Notes: generated from the sequence alone by a model not told the origin. Shown: positions 25,129 through 36,563, counted from the stretch's first letter. The stretch is DNA of 64,000 nt from Primula veris (GCA_963682055.1 OY821745.1:6579501-6643500), one strand, 5' to 3'. A program made the numbers and translations.

Positions 25129-25976
25129 CTAGATTCTAAGTCCGTTTGAAGTCTCTATAGTGACTTCTTCAACAACGGGTTCAACCTCTATGCTAGGCGT
25201 AGACTCTAAGCTAGATGTAACATGATTAGAAGAAGATGCTTTATGAAAAATATCATCATTAATATTATGAACAATTAAAGGCTTATCAATCGTCGGTAAA
25301 TTCTCATCAAACGAAACATGTACCGACTCTTCCACCAATAAGGTTCTTTTATTAAAAATTCTATAAGCTTTACTCGATATAGCATATCCGATGAAAATTC
25401 CTTCATCGGACTTAGCATCGAATTTTCCTAGATTATCCTTACCATTATTATGAACATAACATTTACAACCAAATGCACGTAAATGAGAAATATTGGGCTT
25501 TCGCTCATTCCATAATTCGTAAGGTGTCTTTTTTAATATGGGCCTAATCAAGGCTCTATTTAAAATATAACAAGCGGAATTTACGGCTTCGGCCCAAAAA
25601 TACTTTGGCAAATTATTTTCGCAAAGCATGGTCCGTGCCATTTTCTCTAGGTTTCTATTCTTCCTCTCAACTACCCCATTTTGTTGGGACGTACGAGGGG
25701 CCGAAAAATTATGATCAATACCATTTTCATCACAATAAGTTTGAAATGGAATATTCTCAAATTCCTTACCATGATCGGTTCGGATACTTTTGATCATATA
25801 ACCCTTTCGTGTTTGGAGCTTTTTGCAAATAATAGAGAATTCTCTAAATGCTTCATGCTTATGAGTTAAAAATAACACCCAAGTAAAGCGACTAAAATCG
25901 TCAACCATGATGAAAGCATATGCACGCCCGCCAAGACTAAGTGTCCGGGAGGGGCCAACTAAGTCCATATGAATGA
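25129..25976 (-). pseudogene. Copia integrase core
   Basis: The DDE residues are visible: MDLVGP (first Asp), RTDHGKEF (second Asp) and QQNGVVERKNR (Glu). ERKPNISHLRAFGCKCYVHN and an SDEGIFIGYA block follow. It is separated from the upstream protease frame by a one-base change near 25965-25985 and from RT by another near 25135-25160, ending at a premature TAG (25129-25131). Confidence 0.88.
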
Positions 25977-26576
25977 GCTGGAACGAGTAGTAGATATAAT
26001 ATTTTTAGACTTAAAAGAAATCTTTGTTTGTTTGCCTAATTGGCAAGCGTGACAAAGTTTGTCTTTTATATAAGGAGCTTTTGGTAAACCTATTACCAAA
26101 TCTTTACTAGAAAGTTTAGCAAGTAAATCAAGACTTGCATGACCAAGTCGTCTATGCCACAACCAACCATTGTCGTTGATAGTAACAAGACACTTAACTT
26201 CATTATCCACCGAACTATTCAAATCAATCATATAGACATTATTTTGTCTTTGACCCATGAGAATAGTTTTATTATCCGAAATACAATGAATGATGCAATG
26301 CGATTTTTCAAAAATGACTTTGTGACCTAAATCACAAAGTTGACTTATACTAAGCAAGTTATGTTTAAGACCATCAACAAGCAAAACATTATCAATAACA
26401 ACATTAGAAGGTTTAGAAATGCTACCAATACCAATGATTTTACCCTTGCTATTATCCCCGAAAGTCACAAAACCTCCGTCTTTAGGTGCAAGAGTAGTGA
26501 ATTTTGTTTTGTCTCCCGTCATATGTCTTGAGCATCCACTATCCAAGAACCACTTGTCCTCGTTAACTTTTGACCT
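25959..26576 (-). pseudogene. Copia protease and pre-integrase zinc domain
   Basis: It carries WFLDSGCSRHMTG, whose DSG is the protease active-site triad, then the LKHNLLSISQLCDLGHKV block and the HHCC-type WLWHRRLGHASLDLL ... CHACQLGKQ. The frame is interrupted from gag upstream by a stop near 26577 and from integrase downstream by a frame change. Confidence 0.88.
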
Positions 26577-26601
26577 CTAGCATATCTGCAAGACAAAATG
26601 A

Positions 26602-28293
26602 TCATTGGTACCCTAATCCATTTTTGGGTCCTTGAGGGTTAGTGTCTCGACCCTTAGGAATCCAAATCAAATCATTTTTATTTATTTTATATCTATAAGG
26701 GCAATAAACATAATCTTCATAGTGATCACTACGGTTGCAAGTAATACATTTAACATGCATGGTTGGTTTAACAAAACGATTATAAACTAAGTTATTTTTA
26801 TACGAGTTGTTCTTACGAGAGTAATTTGGTTGTCTACTTTCATTTTTCGCCACTTGTTTGGTGAATAGATTTTTATACTTTGCCGTTAAGAGTGGGTTGT
26901 ACCCTACACCGGTTTTATCATATGCGCCTTGTTGAGAAGCTAATATAGTACTTAGCATTTTACTTCCCTTAGTGAATTTAGCGAGAGTAAGTTCGGCGCT
27001 ATCCGCCTTAAGTTTGCATGAACTAAGGTCATTAACTAACTTATCATTTTCTAAGGTAAGTTCGGCATTTTTAGACGTGAGTGAGTCATTTTTTATAGCT
27101 AAATTTTCAAGTTCATCTTGTAGAGTAATTAGCATTTTTCTAAAGGATTTGTTTTTACCTCTAGCTTTTTCTAACGAGGCTAACACATTATTTATATCAA
27201 AATCATCATCACTAGAAATAGAAGAGTTAGAGGAGTGATAGCTTACATCCTCGGTATCATCGTCTCTAACCATGAGACATAGATTTGCGACTTCTTCATT
27301 GTCGCTATCGGAGCTATCATCTTCGCTCCCCCATGCGGCCAAGAATGCCTTCTTGTTTTCCTTTTTCTTTCCGAACTTGTCCTTTTTCTTCAAGGGACAT
27401 TCGTTTTGCATATGGCCGGGTTTGTGACATTTATAGCAAATGATTTCGTCCTTTTTGCTCGATTTTTCGGAAGGCTCTCCCTTATACTCCTTTTTCCGAA
27501 ATCGTTGTCCACCCTTCTTTTTCCAACTTAGGAATTTGTTGTAGCGTTTGGCGAAGAGTGCCATTTCATCATCCTCACTAGAGGAATCATTGTCGATATC
27601 GTCATTTGTTGTGCTTTTGAAGGCGATGCCTTTCTTCTTTTTCGAGTCATCCTCATGCTTTCGAGTCGTCATGTCGAGTTCATGAGTGCTTAAGGATCCA
27701 ATGAGGTTGTCGAGAGAGAGAGTGTTCATGTCCTTGGCTTCTTGTATAGCCGTCACTTTTGATTCCCATTTCCTCGGTAGACTCCTTAGGATCTTGGACA
27801 CCATCTCCTTGCTAGAATACACTTTTTCCAATCTTTTAAAATCGTTAGTAATTTTAGTAAAACGAGTGTACATAGAAGCAATAGACTCGTCATCATCAAC
27901 TTTAAACAATTCATAATCATGAATAAGCATGCTAATTTTAGAGTCCTTAACTTGACTAGTTTCTTCGTGCATAATAGCTAGCTTATCCCACATTTGCTTA
28001 GCGGTGTCACAACCGGAAATCTTATCATATTCACTAGGCGAGAGCGCACAAGTGATAGAGGTCATAGCCCTACAATTTAGAGAAAAGGCGAAACGTTCAT
28101 CGGTGTCTAGTTCCTCTACAAGTTTATCTAAGCCATTTCTCCTAGGCGTTTTATAACCTTTACTAATGCTAATCCATTGGTCTATTTCGAAACCACAAAG
28201 GAAATTTTTCATGAGATCTCTCCAATAGGGATAGTTTGTACCGTCAAAGAACGGGGGCCTAGTTATGAATTTAGAGTCGGCGTACGAAGACAT
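26602..28293 (-). CDS. gag: Sirevirus Copia Gag polyprotein, intact ORF
   Basis: 563 residues from ATG 28293. The N-terminal FDGTNYPYWRDLMKNFLCGF and SLPRKWESKVTAIQEAK belong to the Copia gag (UBN2-type) domain that forms virus-like particles. A basic, Asp-rich linker leads to a CCHC zinc knuckle (CYKCHKPGHMQNEC, about residue 285). A long predicted coiled coil (LQDELENLAIKNDSLTSKNA and onward) and a second Cys/His cluster (CITCNRSDHYEDYVYC) follow. The extended coiled-coil C-terminus is characteristic of Sirevirus Gag. It is the only fully intact protein of this element; a stop separates it from the protease. Confidence 0.92.
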   Translation of the reverse strand: MSSYADSKFITRPPFFDGTNYPYWRDLMKNFLCGFEIDQWISISKGYKTPRRNGLDKLVEELDTDERFAFSLNCRAMTSITCALSPSEYDKISGCDTAKQMWDKLAIMHEETSQVKDSKISMLIHDYELFKVDDDESIASMYTRFTKITNDFKRLEKVYSSKEMVSKILRSLPRKWESKVTAIQEAKDMNTLSLDNLIGSLSTHELDMTTRKHEDDSKKKKGIAFKSTTNDDIDNDSSSEDDEMALFAKRYNKFLSWKKKGGQRFRKKEYKGEPSEKSSKKDEIICYKCHKPGHMQNECPLKKKDKFGKKKENKKAFLAAWGSEDDSSDSDNEEVANLCLMVRDDDTEDVSYHSSNSSISSDDDFDINNVLASLEKARGKNKSFRKMLITLQDELENLAIKNDSLTSKNAELTLENDKLVNDLSSCKLKADSAELTLAKFTKGSKMLSTILASQQGAYDKTGVGYNPLLTAKYKNLFTKQVAKNESRQPNYSRKNNSYKNNLVYNRFVKPTMHVKCITCNRSDHYEDYVYCPYRYKINKNDLIWIPKGRDTNPQGPKNGLGYQ

Positions 28294-28345
28294 AGCGGAT
28301 CTTTAAACTATAAAATCGTTAGATTTTTGTAAATAGAATAGCTAA

Positions 28346-28357
28346 GCTCTGATACCA
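28346..28357 (-). other. Primer-binding site, initiator tRNA-Met type
   Basis: On the minus strand TGGTATCAGAGC lies two bases inside the 5' LTR. This is the standard complement of the 3' end of plant initiator methionine tRNA, where reverse transcription starts. Confidence 0.93.
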
Positions 28358-28359
28358 AT

Positions 28360-29597
28360 TGTTGGTCCGTAGGTGTCTAAACCTTAGAGGGGGGTTGAAT
28401 AAGATTTTGTACGTTTTTCGCGGAATAAAAACTATGGGTTATTAACTAAGCTAATTAGTGGATATTATAACTTATACACTTTCGTTAACAAATAATTGCT
28501 AATTTAATCTACGCAAGCAATAAAAATGAGTGATAAATAAATGCGAAAAGTAAAAGTTAAGGAAAAAGAAATAACGCAAGATTTATAGAGGTTCGGCAAA
28601 ACGCGCCTACGTCCTCTCCTCGGTATTTTCACTACCGAGTGTTTCACTAAAATATCGTTCCAAGGTTACAACCTAACGAGCTTAATCAACCGATTTAGCT
28701 CCCCCTCACTTTATGAGTATCCCGAATGAAAAGCCTAGAACTTTTAAGCTACGCTTGCTTGAAAAGCTTCTACCCGATCACTCGCTCACAAATGAGTTTA
28801 TAAAACACTCTTTTACAAGATTGAATTTGAATGGATCACTCACTAACAAATAATATCTCGATGTTTATAAGATTACAATAGTAATATGCTCGAGAATATT
28901 TTATAGATAAAAGTGAGACAATTTAGTAGTATAAGCTTGTATGATCTTTGAATTTGAAAGCTCGAAGTTGTGTGAATTGTTGGGTATCTTCAATAAAGGA
29001 TTTTGGGGCCTTTTGTAGAGTGAAAAAGGTCCAACAATTAATTCATAACCGTTGGCAGTTGTTGAGTAGATTAGCTGCTAGTTTGCAGCAGTTCGCCCAA
29101 TTTTCAGGATAAGCTGAAAAGCTGGAATTTGAATTTCTACAGAAACGATCGGTCGTTTTTCATCTGTGCTCACTGGAAGAATTTCTTCTTAAAACGATCG
29201 GTCGTTATAAGCCTAACGATCGGTCGTTTTTGTGTGCTGCTCACTGGAAGAATTTCACCCTAAAACGATCGGTCGTTTTAGGGTAGCGATCGGTCGTTTT
29301 TGTGTTGTGCTCACTGGAAGAAATAAGTTCATAAATGATCGATCGTTTAGCCTTATGATCAGTCGATTTTTGTTCTGGCAAAGTTTCGGTTTTATCGACA
29401 TACTACGAAAGCCCGTAATTAGTCCGTTTCAAATCCGATTAAGGTTCCGCTTGAACCGTTGGCTTCGTATTTACGTAATCTATCATTTTAAGCCTTTAAC
29501 ACACTCGATAAATGATTAGTACGTAAAACGAGCTTTTATCATGTTTTACAAATATTGTTATCATCAAAATAATCGATTAGCAGAACAACGTTCAACA
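28360..29597 (-). repeat. 5' LTR of the Sirevirus
   Basis: It is 1238 bases and carries the element promoter in minus orientation. It matches 19921-21178 except for scattered substitutions, one extra G near 28394 and loss of one 21-base motif unit after 29145. Confidence 0.95.
29145..29366. promoter_or_regulatory. ACGATCGGTCGT array in the 5' LTR (seven sites)
   Basis: Sites start at 29145, 29194, 29216, 29265, 29286, 29335 and 29355. Spacing equals that of the 3' LTR except that the second site of the first pair is missing. Confidence 0.85.
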
Positions 29598-29770
29598 ACT
29601 TGTATCAAAATTGTCGAAATCAATTTTTTTAAAATCTAATCATAAAATTTAACATTTGAACTATATAATCAACTTTTGAAAATTTTTATTCCGACAATTT
29701 TGATACAAGTTTTTGGCCGATCAAAATTGCATGTAATTTCATAGTATATAATTAAATAGGAACGATGGGA
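29598..29770. repeat. Right part of the small inverted-repeat element
   Basis: ACTTGTATCAAAATTGTCG (29598-29616) is repeated in perfect reverse complement at 29694-29712. CAAAATTGCATG and AATTAAATAGGAACG mirror the left fragment at 19845-19920. Confidence 0.55.
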
Positions 29771-30157
29771 CTAATCAATTTCATAAAAATTGAGAAACAA
29801 CGATAATGGATTTCACCATTATTTTAGCAACAGTAAGTTTATGTTTCTAATTTATGATGCAAAATTGTTGTTAACGTGTCATAACATCTATATAAATATA
29901 ATTATTTACGTTGCAAAATTTTTTTGTAGCGGTATGATAAATTTTCTATAGTTATTCTATTCCCATGGAATAAATAGCATCTCTTTTAGCAACTTATATA
30001 GTTGTTGCTAAATTTATGTTGCAATTTAGCTGCTCATTTTGTTGCAAAATGTTAAAGATTTTTCAATTACTGTTTTGTTGTTATTCTATTACTATTTAGC
30101 AACATAATTTGTCTCCTTTTATTGTTTATGTTGCTATATGAAATATTTCTTGTAGCG

Positions 30158-32084
30158 AAGGCTCGATTGTAGATGAATTGATATATATGTTGGCATTGAA
30201 CTTGCTCGTATTTTATAATGATAATGATATACTATATACAAGTATATATCTCGAGTTAGTGAACCAAATATGTTAGGAAGGTTTTAAACGAAGAGGTACA
30301 TTATGATATTAAAGACACTTGATATTACTTTTTGCAATGATATTCTATATTCTGTAAACTGTAGTGGTAAGAAACAAAGAATCTTATGGATTAGAACAAA
30401 ATAATAATACGTACTTTAAGGTCATATATACAGTCATACTCCATCTTAATTAGAATGACACAGATATTGGTTTAGTTATAAGTGAGAAAGGATTACGCTA
30501 GACGTTTATCGTTTATGTAATAATTATGTTTAATGTTTTAAAAGACGCAAAACTGTTTTGATGGATTAACACCTAATTTTACTTAATCACCGTCTAATCC
30601 GCTTAATCTTACCTCATCTATCATGCTCCTCCTACCGTATCGAGTCCTCCTAATTTTTTTTCCTCTTGCTTTACGTACACAACATATAAATAGTTTATCA
30701 ATCTCTAATCTGCTTAATATGAAAATTAATAGATAACAGTCACCCTATATGACTGGTTCACAACCTTTTTGCATAAAAAAATGTCAAATGAATTAAAAAA
30801 ATTAAATTTTGATAAATATTTAAGTTTATGATAGGCAGGTATGTTTATATATTTTTATTTGAGTTTTTAGTGTGTTGTATAATTTGTTTTTAATTTATCA
30901 AATTCTAATTTGTTGAAAATAGAAAAAATAAATTAGTTATTGAAAAACATTATCTAACAATTCATTTTCTAATTTAACGGTGGTTAAAATAATTGTACCT
31001 AAACAGTTAAATAAGTTGACTGTTTTAAAAAAAAAAAAATCACTACTAATCTTGTCTAATCACCTCTGCTTTTTAAATACTGATTATGCCAAAGTTGAAT
31101 GACTCTATTTTTATCTTGGAAGTTTGTTTTCTAAAGGGGAAAACGTTAATCTTTTAAATATTGTGATGTGTTTTTATTAAAAAAAAAATATAGAAATTGG
31201 ATCTCAAACATATCTCTTTGTTTCATCGAGTGCTATCTCTTTTATTCACTAATGGAATTATGGAAATTAATGAATATATGTAACTACAAGTATGTAGAAA
31301 TTATAGTGTGGCCAACACAAGTATGGACAACGACACTTTTCATTGATTTGAGCATACATTTAATTGAAAGGAAATAGGAAATTACTAAACAAATTTCCTT
31401 TTGGGTCACTATTTTAGTCAATAGTAGATCCTAAGAATCTAATCGGAAGTACATAATTGATTTAATCAACTTTATCTCTATTGAAATTAAATCGAACATT
31501 TTAAATAGTGTTTTTTTAAATGTTTTTATTGCTTGTTTAACTAAATTTAATGTTCTTTTTTAATCCTCAGAATTCATTTTATTATAACATGGCCCTAAAT
31601 ATGGAAGTAATGTTTTTGTAAAAGAATATATACAGATACACATTATGTTTCTTATAATAAGGAAAGGAAATGTAAATAGAATAAGAATAAAATTTGATTC
31701 ATTATCATAATTAAGGAAGTGAATAAACACAAAAAAAATTGACTTTTCTTTTCTTTGCATCAACATTATGGAAATAAATTTATAAAATTCTAATATTACC
31801 AAACATAATAAAATCAAAAGGAATGCATGAACTTAATAAAACAAATCTATTAAATCTAGAATTGGTGCACACTTTTTTTAGCAAACTTTATCTTATACTA
31901 TTATTATACATGCATGCAATATATATGTATATTACAAATATCTAGAGTATATATAAATACACATAATATTATTAATATCTATTTCCGACCTCTCTATCTC
32001 TCTCTACCTCCACATCCATACTCTTTCAAATCTCTATATTATATAAATATATATATATATATTTATATATATATAGAGAGAGAG
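30158..32084. other. Intergenic region and 5' flank of the PKPRR-protein gene
   Basis: It is AT-rich and holds one copy of a dispersed repeat (30778-31045). It ends in a TA microsatellite followed by a GAGAGA tract (about 32037-32084) directly before the start codon at 32085. No other gene is seen. Confidence 0.5.
30778..31045 (+). repeat. Dispersed repeat, copy 1
   Basis: It contains TTTATTTGAGTTTTTAGTG, AATTCTAATTTGTTGAAAA and TTAGTTATTGAAAAACATTA. The same blocks occur in the same order in reverse complement at 45895-46125. Confidence 0.75.
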
Positions 32085-35000
32085 ATGGAGAGGAGATTGA
32101 TGAGCAATGCCACGTCAGCTGCTGACGTGGTGTGTCCAAAGCCTCGTCGGATTTGTCAACTTAACCAAGCTATTAATGACCAAATAATTTGGTACCTTTT
32201 TTTTGTTCATAATATTTTTTTTTGTTTTTGATGATTTTTTTTTTGAGCATTTAAGTCACTAAATTTGAGTTATGGGTTTTGGGTTTTGGGTTCTAGACTT
32301 GTTTGTGTTGAGAAATCTGATTTTTGATTTTTGATAATTTTGTTTTTTTTTGTCATTTAAGTCACTAAATTTGAGTTATGGGTCTTGTGTTGTAGACTTG
32401 TTTGTGTTAAGAAATCTGATTTTTTGTTTTTGATAATTTTTGGTTTTTTGGGCATTTAGTTCACTAAATTTGAGTTATGGGTTTTGGGTTCTAGACTTGT
32501 TTGTGTTGATAAATCTGTTTTTAGTTTTTAGTTTTTGATTATTTTGTTTTTTTGGGCATTTAAGTCACTAAATTTGAGTCATTTGTGTTGAGAAATCTGA
32601 TTTTTTTGTTTTGTTTTGGTACTTAAGTCACAGGATTTGAGTTATGGGTTTTGGATTTTAAGCTTGTTTGTGTTGAGAAATCTGATTTTTTGTTTTGTTT
32701 TGGCATTTAAGTCACAGGATTTGAGTTATGGGTTTTGGATTTTAAGCTTGTTTGTGTTGAGAAATCTGATTTTTTGTTTTGTTTTGGCATTTAAGTCACA
32801 GGATTTGAGTTATGGGTTTTGGATTTTAAGCTTGTTTGTGTTGAGAAATCTGATTTTTTTTCTGTTTTTGTTGAATTTAAATTTTCAGTTGTCAAAAGGA
32901 GATTTCTGATTCTAAGGCTATGAGTGAGCTTCTTGATATAATTCTCACAAAGGTACTGTTTTTCTCTATTACTGTTTGTAATTTAGTTTTGTGTAGTATT
33001 TTTTTTTAATTATTTAGCACTGTTACTGGAAGTAGATTGATATATAATACTTACCTCTTGTTTGGTTGCACAAGAAAAGTAAGCTGTGTTTTTTTCACTG
33101 TTTTAAAAGCACGCTCGTAGTAAAAAAGTTTGATTCAAACTTAAAAAAAAAATTCTTGCTTTTCCGCTTTTTAAGCCGCGTAAGCTTTAGCGTAGGGATT
33201 GCAAAAACGCGTTAGCTAAGATTTCTTCTTTTAAAACAGTAGACTTTTTTTTAGTTTCTTAAAAAAGCTAGGTTGTCCAGATTAAAGCTTTGAGCTTTTC
33301 CATGCTCAAACTCAGAAAGCTTTGAGCTTTCTATTTTACTGTGTGTAATTTAGTTTTGTTGGTTACTAATTGTAGAACATTTTTTTGTAATTATTGAGCA
33401 CTGTTACTGGAAGCAGATTGATATATGGCTTACCCTCTTGTTTGGTTACACAAGAAAAATGGCCTGTGTTTTTTCACTGTTTTAATAGCGCGCTCATAGT
33501 AAAAAAGTTCGATTCAAAGCTTAAAAAAGCTTTCAGAGCTTGCTTTTCCGCTTTTTAAGCCGCGTAAGCTTTTAGCGTAGCTTTTGCAAAAAAACGCTTT
33601 AGCTAAGCTAAGATTTCGTCTTTTAAAACAGTAGACTCATTTCAGTTTCTTAAAAAGGCTAGGTTTATCCAGCTTAAAGCTTTGAGCTTTTTCATGCTCA
33701 AACTCAGAAAGCTGCGTTTTTAAGCCAGTCCACCTATTAAGCAAGAAAGCAAAAGAAAACTGAGATTGAAAGCTGCTGCCAAACAAGGAATTAGTTTAAG
33801 CTAATTTAAAACTTTAAAGCTGTTATGAAATTGTGTCCATGTAACGACGGAACACTGTTATTTTCGTAATTTTGAGTAAAAAACATAAGAGTGTTGAGGT
33901 ACTTTACCGTTTTCCACAAATGGCTAGATGCTTTTCTACTAACGACTAGATGAATGCTTGCCGAGGACGAATAGATGAAAGCTTCCTATTGGTTTGTTAC
34001 CTTGTTGGATTTTTAAGTTCATTTTTCTCTTCTATAGTTGTTTGATTTATAATATGTTGTAATTGGTTGGTCAGCTGATTTTTTGCCCATAGCGTGAGAA
34101 GGCTCGGCTTTTAAGCTGAATGAGCTTAGATATTTTCTGAACAAAAAAAACCAGCTAGTTTAAAACTTGAAAATTGTCATAAAAGTTGTGTCCATGTAAC
34201 GACGGAACAATTGTAATTTTGAGTGAAAATCAAGTAGTGTTCATGTTCTTTTACGTACTGTTTTCTACAAACGACTGGACCAACTCTTGCCGAGGACAAC
34301 TAGATGACTGCTTCATATTGGCTTGTTAGCTTTTTGGATTTTTAAGCTAATTTTTCTCTTTTATAGCTGTTTGATTTATAACGTGTTGTATTTGGTTGGT
34401 CAGCTGATTTTTTCTCCCTAGCTTGGAAAGGCTTGCCTTTCAAGCTGAGTGAGCTCAGTTTTTTCTGAACAAAAAAAATCAGTTTATTTTTTGAAATTTG
34501 AAACCAACGAACCCATTGTTGTATGCCAGCCTAACTTTTTTGAAATTTGGTGGGAATTGGACTAATTAAAGACCAAATTGAAAATGAAATTGCTTTAGTA
34601 ATTGGTTTTTATATAGTAAGTGATGATTGATAAACACAATTGGATAGCAAATAAGAATTGTGGTTCAACTCTCTTAAGGTCATATAGATAATAGAGCATT
34701 GCTATACAGAAGCTGATTTTATAAAAATAAAATAAATGGGATGTAGTTTTGTTTTAGCAGCTGTGATCTTGGTTTTTACTTATCTAAATGGTTTTGTTTT
34801 GTCCTGTGATCTTACTATCGATTTTTTAACTATTTGATCCATTGTCCCAGTCATTGTAATCTTCTGTTTTTTCTGGTTAGTAGTGCTTCTAATTTCTAAA
34901 ATTTTGAATAAGACTTGATGCGTGACTTGGTCCCTGCGTGTGCTGTGCTATCATCTATCTGTCATTATTATTTTAAATTATCTTGATTAAGTAATAAAAA

Positions 35001-35438
35001 TGGAGTAAAATTTAACGAGACAATCATATGATAATATTTGTTAAATTTTCTACAAAATGATTATGTTTAACGACCACCTAAATTAGATGACTGGTTGTGC
35101 CTGTGTTCCGACTTCCTTTGGCCTGAGATCTGAAATTTTCGTTTTCTCTTTTATGATAGGGAGACAGGTCAAATAATCAAGTTGCTTTCTCACCTCCGTT
35201 TTTCTCTGGGTCTCCGCCTAGAAGGGTTTCAAATCCATTAATTGAAGACTCTCGATTTGGCTGTGACGGAGCAAGTCCACTCTCACCACCTGTTTCTCTA
35301 GCAATATCACCATCTTCATCAGCGCGTGTAGGCGGTTCGTGTACTCGTACAAAATATGGTAACAGTCCTGTTACTGTGAGAATCGAAGGGTTTAATTGCT
35401 TGAGCCGAGATCACAGAAGCGTCTCTGCTGTAGCTTGA
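32085..35438 (+). CDS. Small uncharacterised plant protein (PKPRR / SPPFFSGSPP family)
   Basis: Exons 32085-32191, 32889-32952 and 35160-35438 join in phase (GT-AG) into 149 residues. Exon 1 begins MERRLMSN and holds VCPKPRR. Exon 2 ends SELLDIILTK. Exon 3 holds FSPPFFSGSPPRRVSNPL, a Ser/Pro-rich stretch, VTVRIEGFNCLSRDHR and the C-terminus SVSAVA. I recognise the architecture from several small plant proteins without known function. No membrane segment or enzyme motif is visible. The phase-perfect joins and conserved C-terminus make the gene credible. Both introns are rich in local tandem duplications. Confidence 0.82.
32110..32130. promoter_or_regulatory. Perfect bZIP/TGA-type palindrome inside exon 1
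   Basis: Ten-base arms CCACGTCAGC and GCTGACGTGG are exact reverse complements around a single T. Each arm contains TGACGT, the core bound by plant TGA/bZIP factors. It lies 26-46 bases after the A of the start codon, so it is coding and possibly regulatory. Confidence 0.5.
32240..32875 (+). repeat. Minisatellite filling intron 1
   Basis: Seven units with TTAAGTCACtAAATTTGAG and TTGTGTTGAGAAATCTGA start near 32251, 32357, 32456, 32560, 32623, 32707 and 32791. The last three are near-identical 84-base units. They create a spurious repeated ORF at 32616-32909. Confidence 0.9.
33010..33730 (+). repeat. Tandem duplication in intron 2, about 370-base unit
   Basis: GCACTGTTACTGGAAG, CTCTTGTTTGGTT, TTTTTAAGCCGCGTAAGCTT and related blocks occur in the same order in both halves (about 33017-33330 and 33399-33715). 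Confidence 0.8.
33825..34465 (+). repeat. Second tandem duplication in intron 2, about 340-base unit
   Basis: TTGTGTCCATGTAACGACGG, TTGCCGAGGAC, GGTTGGTCAGCTGATTTTTT and GCTGA-GAGCT blocks occur twice in order (about 33830-34130 and 34180-34460). Confidence 0.8.
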
Positions 35439-36440
35439 GGAATTAAAAAAAAAAAACTTTTATGTAACGCTTGATGCTAGGATTTGAAATATTCCAAGTT
35501 ATTGTCTATTTCTTGGAATCCTTGTGTCAAGCGTTGCGTTGAAGAAGCAAAAGTGTAACAAGAAGTGAAGCGTTTTTGGGAAGAGAGGATCTATTAGCTC
35601 AGTTTGTGTGTATACAGGGTTGAAATGGCTCATCAAATTATGAATCAGTGTAAAGTATATAATTTTGTTTTGTTTTGTTTTTGTTTAAGTCTCTTGAGTG
35701 ATCCATGAATAATTGGAGAGGTGTGAATGAAGATGGTCTTCCCTTGTAATTGTAATTAAAGGGCAATGAGATGGTCTTTTTTTGGTTGAAAATTTTACTA
35801 GAGCTTTTGATCTTTTATCAGCTATAATGCAAGAGACAAAGTAATGTTTTTCTTTGTATAAAAGTTTACATGGAAGTGAATTTTGCCAAATGGATCAAGG
35901 TAAATTTGTGTTGAAATCACATTTTGCTGAGATCTTAATCTCAGTAATGTTGAAATTTTGTTCTTGGAATGGATCCCTCGGTATAAACCTCTATTTACGA
36001 AAGCTAGCTTCAATACTCGAGAAGTTTATTTAAGTCTGTATACAGAACAGAAACGCTTTGATGAAAAGCTCAAAAAGCTTTTTAGGTGCATATGTTGTGA
36101 AAAACGCTTCATTTAACCTTATGGTTTAAAAGACAAGTCTATGGTTAACCTATTAGTGAATATTTTGGAGGATCCCATTTCTGGGAATCTCCTTGTTGAG
36201 ATGCATAATATTTTTCAAAATTCTCAAATTACTTATAATTGGAGAAAATATAAACATATAATTTCAAATTAATAATGACTTGTGAAGCCATGTCATAGTT
36301 AGAAGTTGCATAAATTCCGTCGATTGCATTATTAATTAATGTTGAGAAGGTCCATTTTATTTGTTCAACTATTGGCGTGTGTTGGTACAGGCCTATACTG
36401 CTATTTGTAGATTTGGATTTTGTAACGGAAAATGGGCATA

Positions 36441-36563
36441 TGACTGTGTAAAACACAGTCAGAAAAATTATGTTTAGGTCTGAACCGTCTGATCTTTTTA
36501 ATATAACTGGATTAGACGGTTTAAAACTAAATACAATTTTTCTGATTGTGTTTTACACGGTCA
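36441..36563. mobile_element. Small foldback MITE
   Basis: The left arm TGACTGTGTAAAACACAGTC, then AGAAAAATT and GAACCGTCTG, is mirrored by AGACGGTTTAAAAC, CAATTTTTCTGATTGTG and TTTTACACGGTCA. The arms are about 50 bases with a short loop. It is non-coding. Confidence 0.7.

Larger units (their letters stand above)
19921..29597 (-). mobile_element. Sirevirus-type Ty1/Copia LTR retrotransposon, full length
   Basis: Two direct LTRs (19921-21178 and 28360-29597) start TGTTGG and end CAACA. They are flanked by a perfect 5-bp duplication ACTTG (19916-19920 and 29598-29602). Coding sense is the minus strand, so the 5' LTR is the right-hand one. The order PBS, gag, protease, integrase, RT, RNase H is that of Copia. 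Sirevirus membership is inferred from the RT and gag wording, the purine-tract motif TGATGTCAAAGGGGGAGA, repeated purine tracts and an extra ORF after pol. pol carries several frameshifts and stops, so the copy is not autonomous. The LTRs differ by one 21-base motif unit and scattered substitutions, suggesting a fairly recent insertion. Confidence 0.95.
18657..30157. mobile_element. Non-autonomous CACTA-like transposon split by a Copia insertion
   Basis: The ends are CTCTACAAGAAA (left) and TTTCTTGTAGCG (right), inverted and one base away from the canonical CACTACAAGAAA of CACTA elements. Within about 500 bases of each end there are many copies of GCAAC, TTGCAAC and GTTGCTAAA in both orientations, like the subterminal repeats of this superfamily. 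Flanking triplets are AAC and AAG, so the 3-bp target duplication is imperfect. Without the Copia insert the element is about 1.8 kb and has no transposase. The terminal C[T/G]CTACAAG variants lower confidence. Confidence 0.55.

Noticed and set aside
32616..32909. 97-residue ORF with internal protein repeats
   Set aside because: The repeats come from the 84-base intronic minisatellite whose length is a multiple of three; it lies wholly in intron 1.
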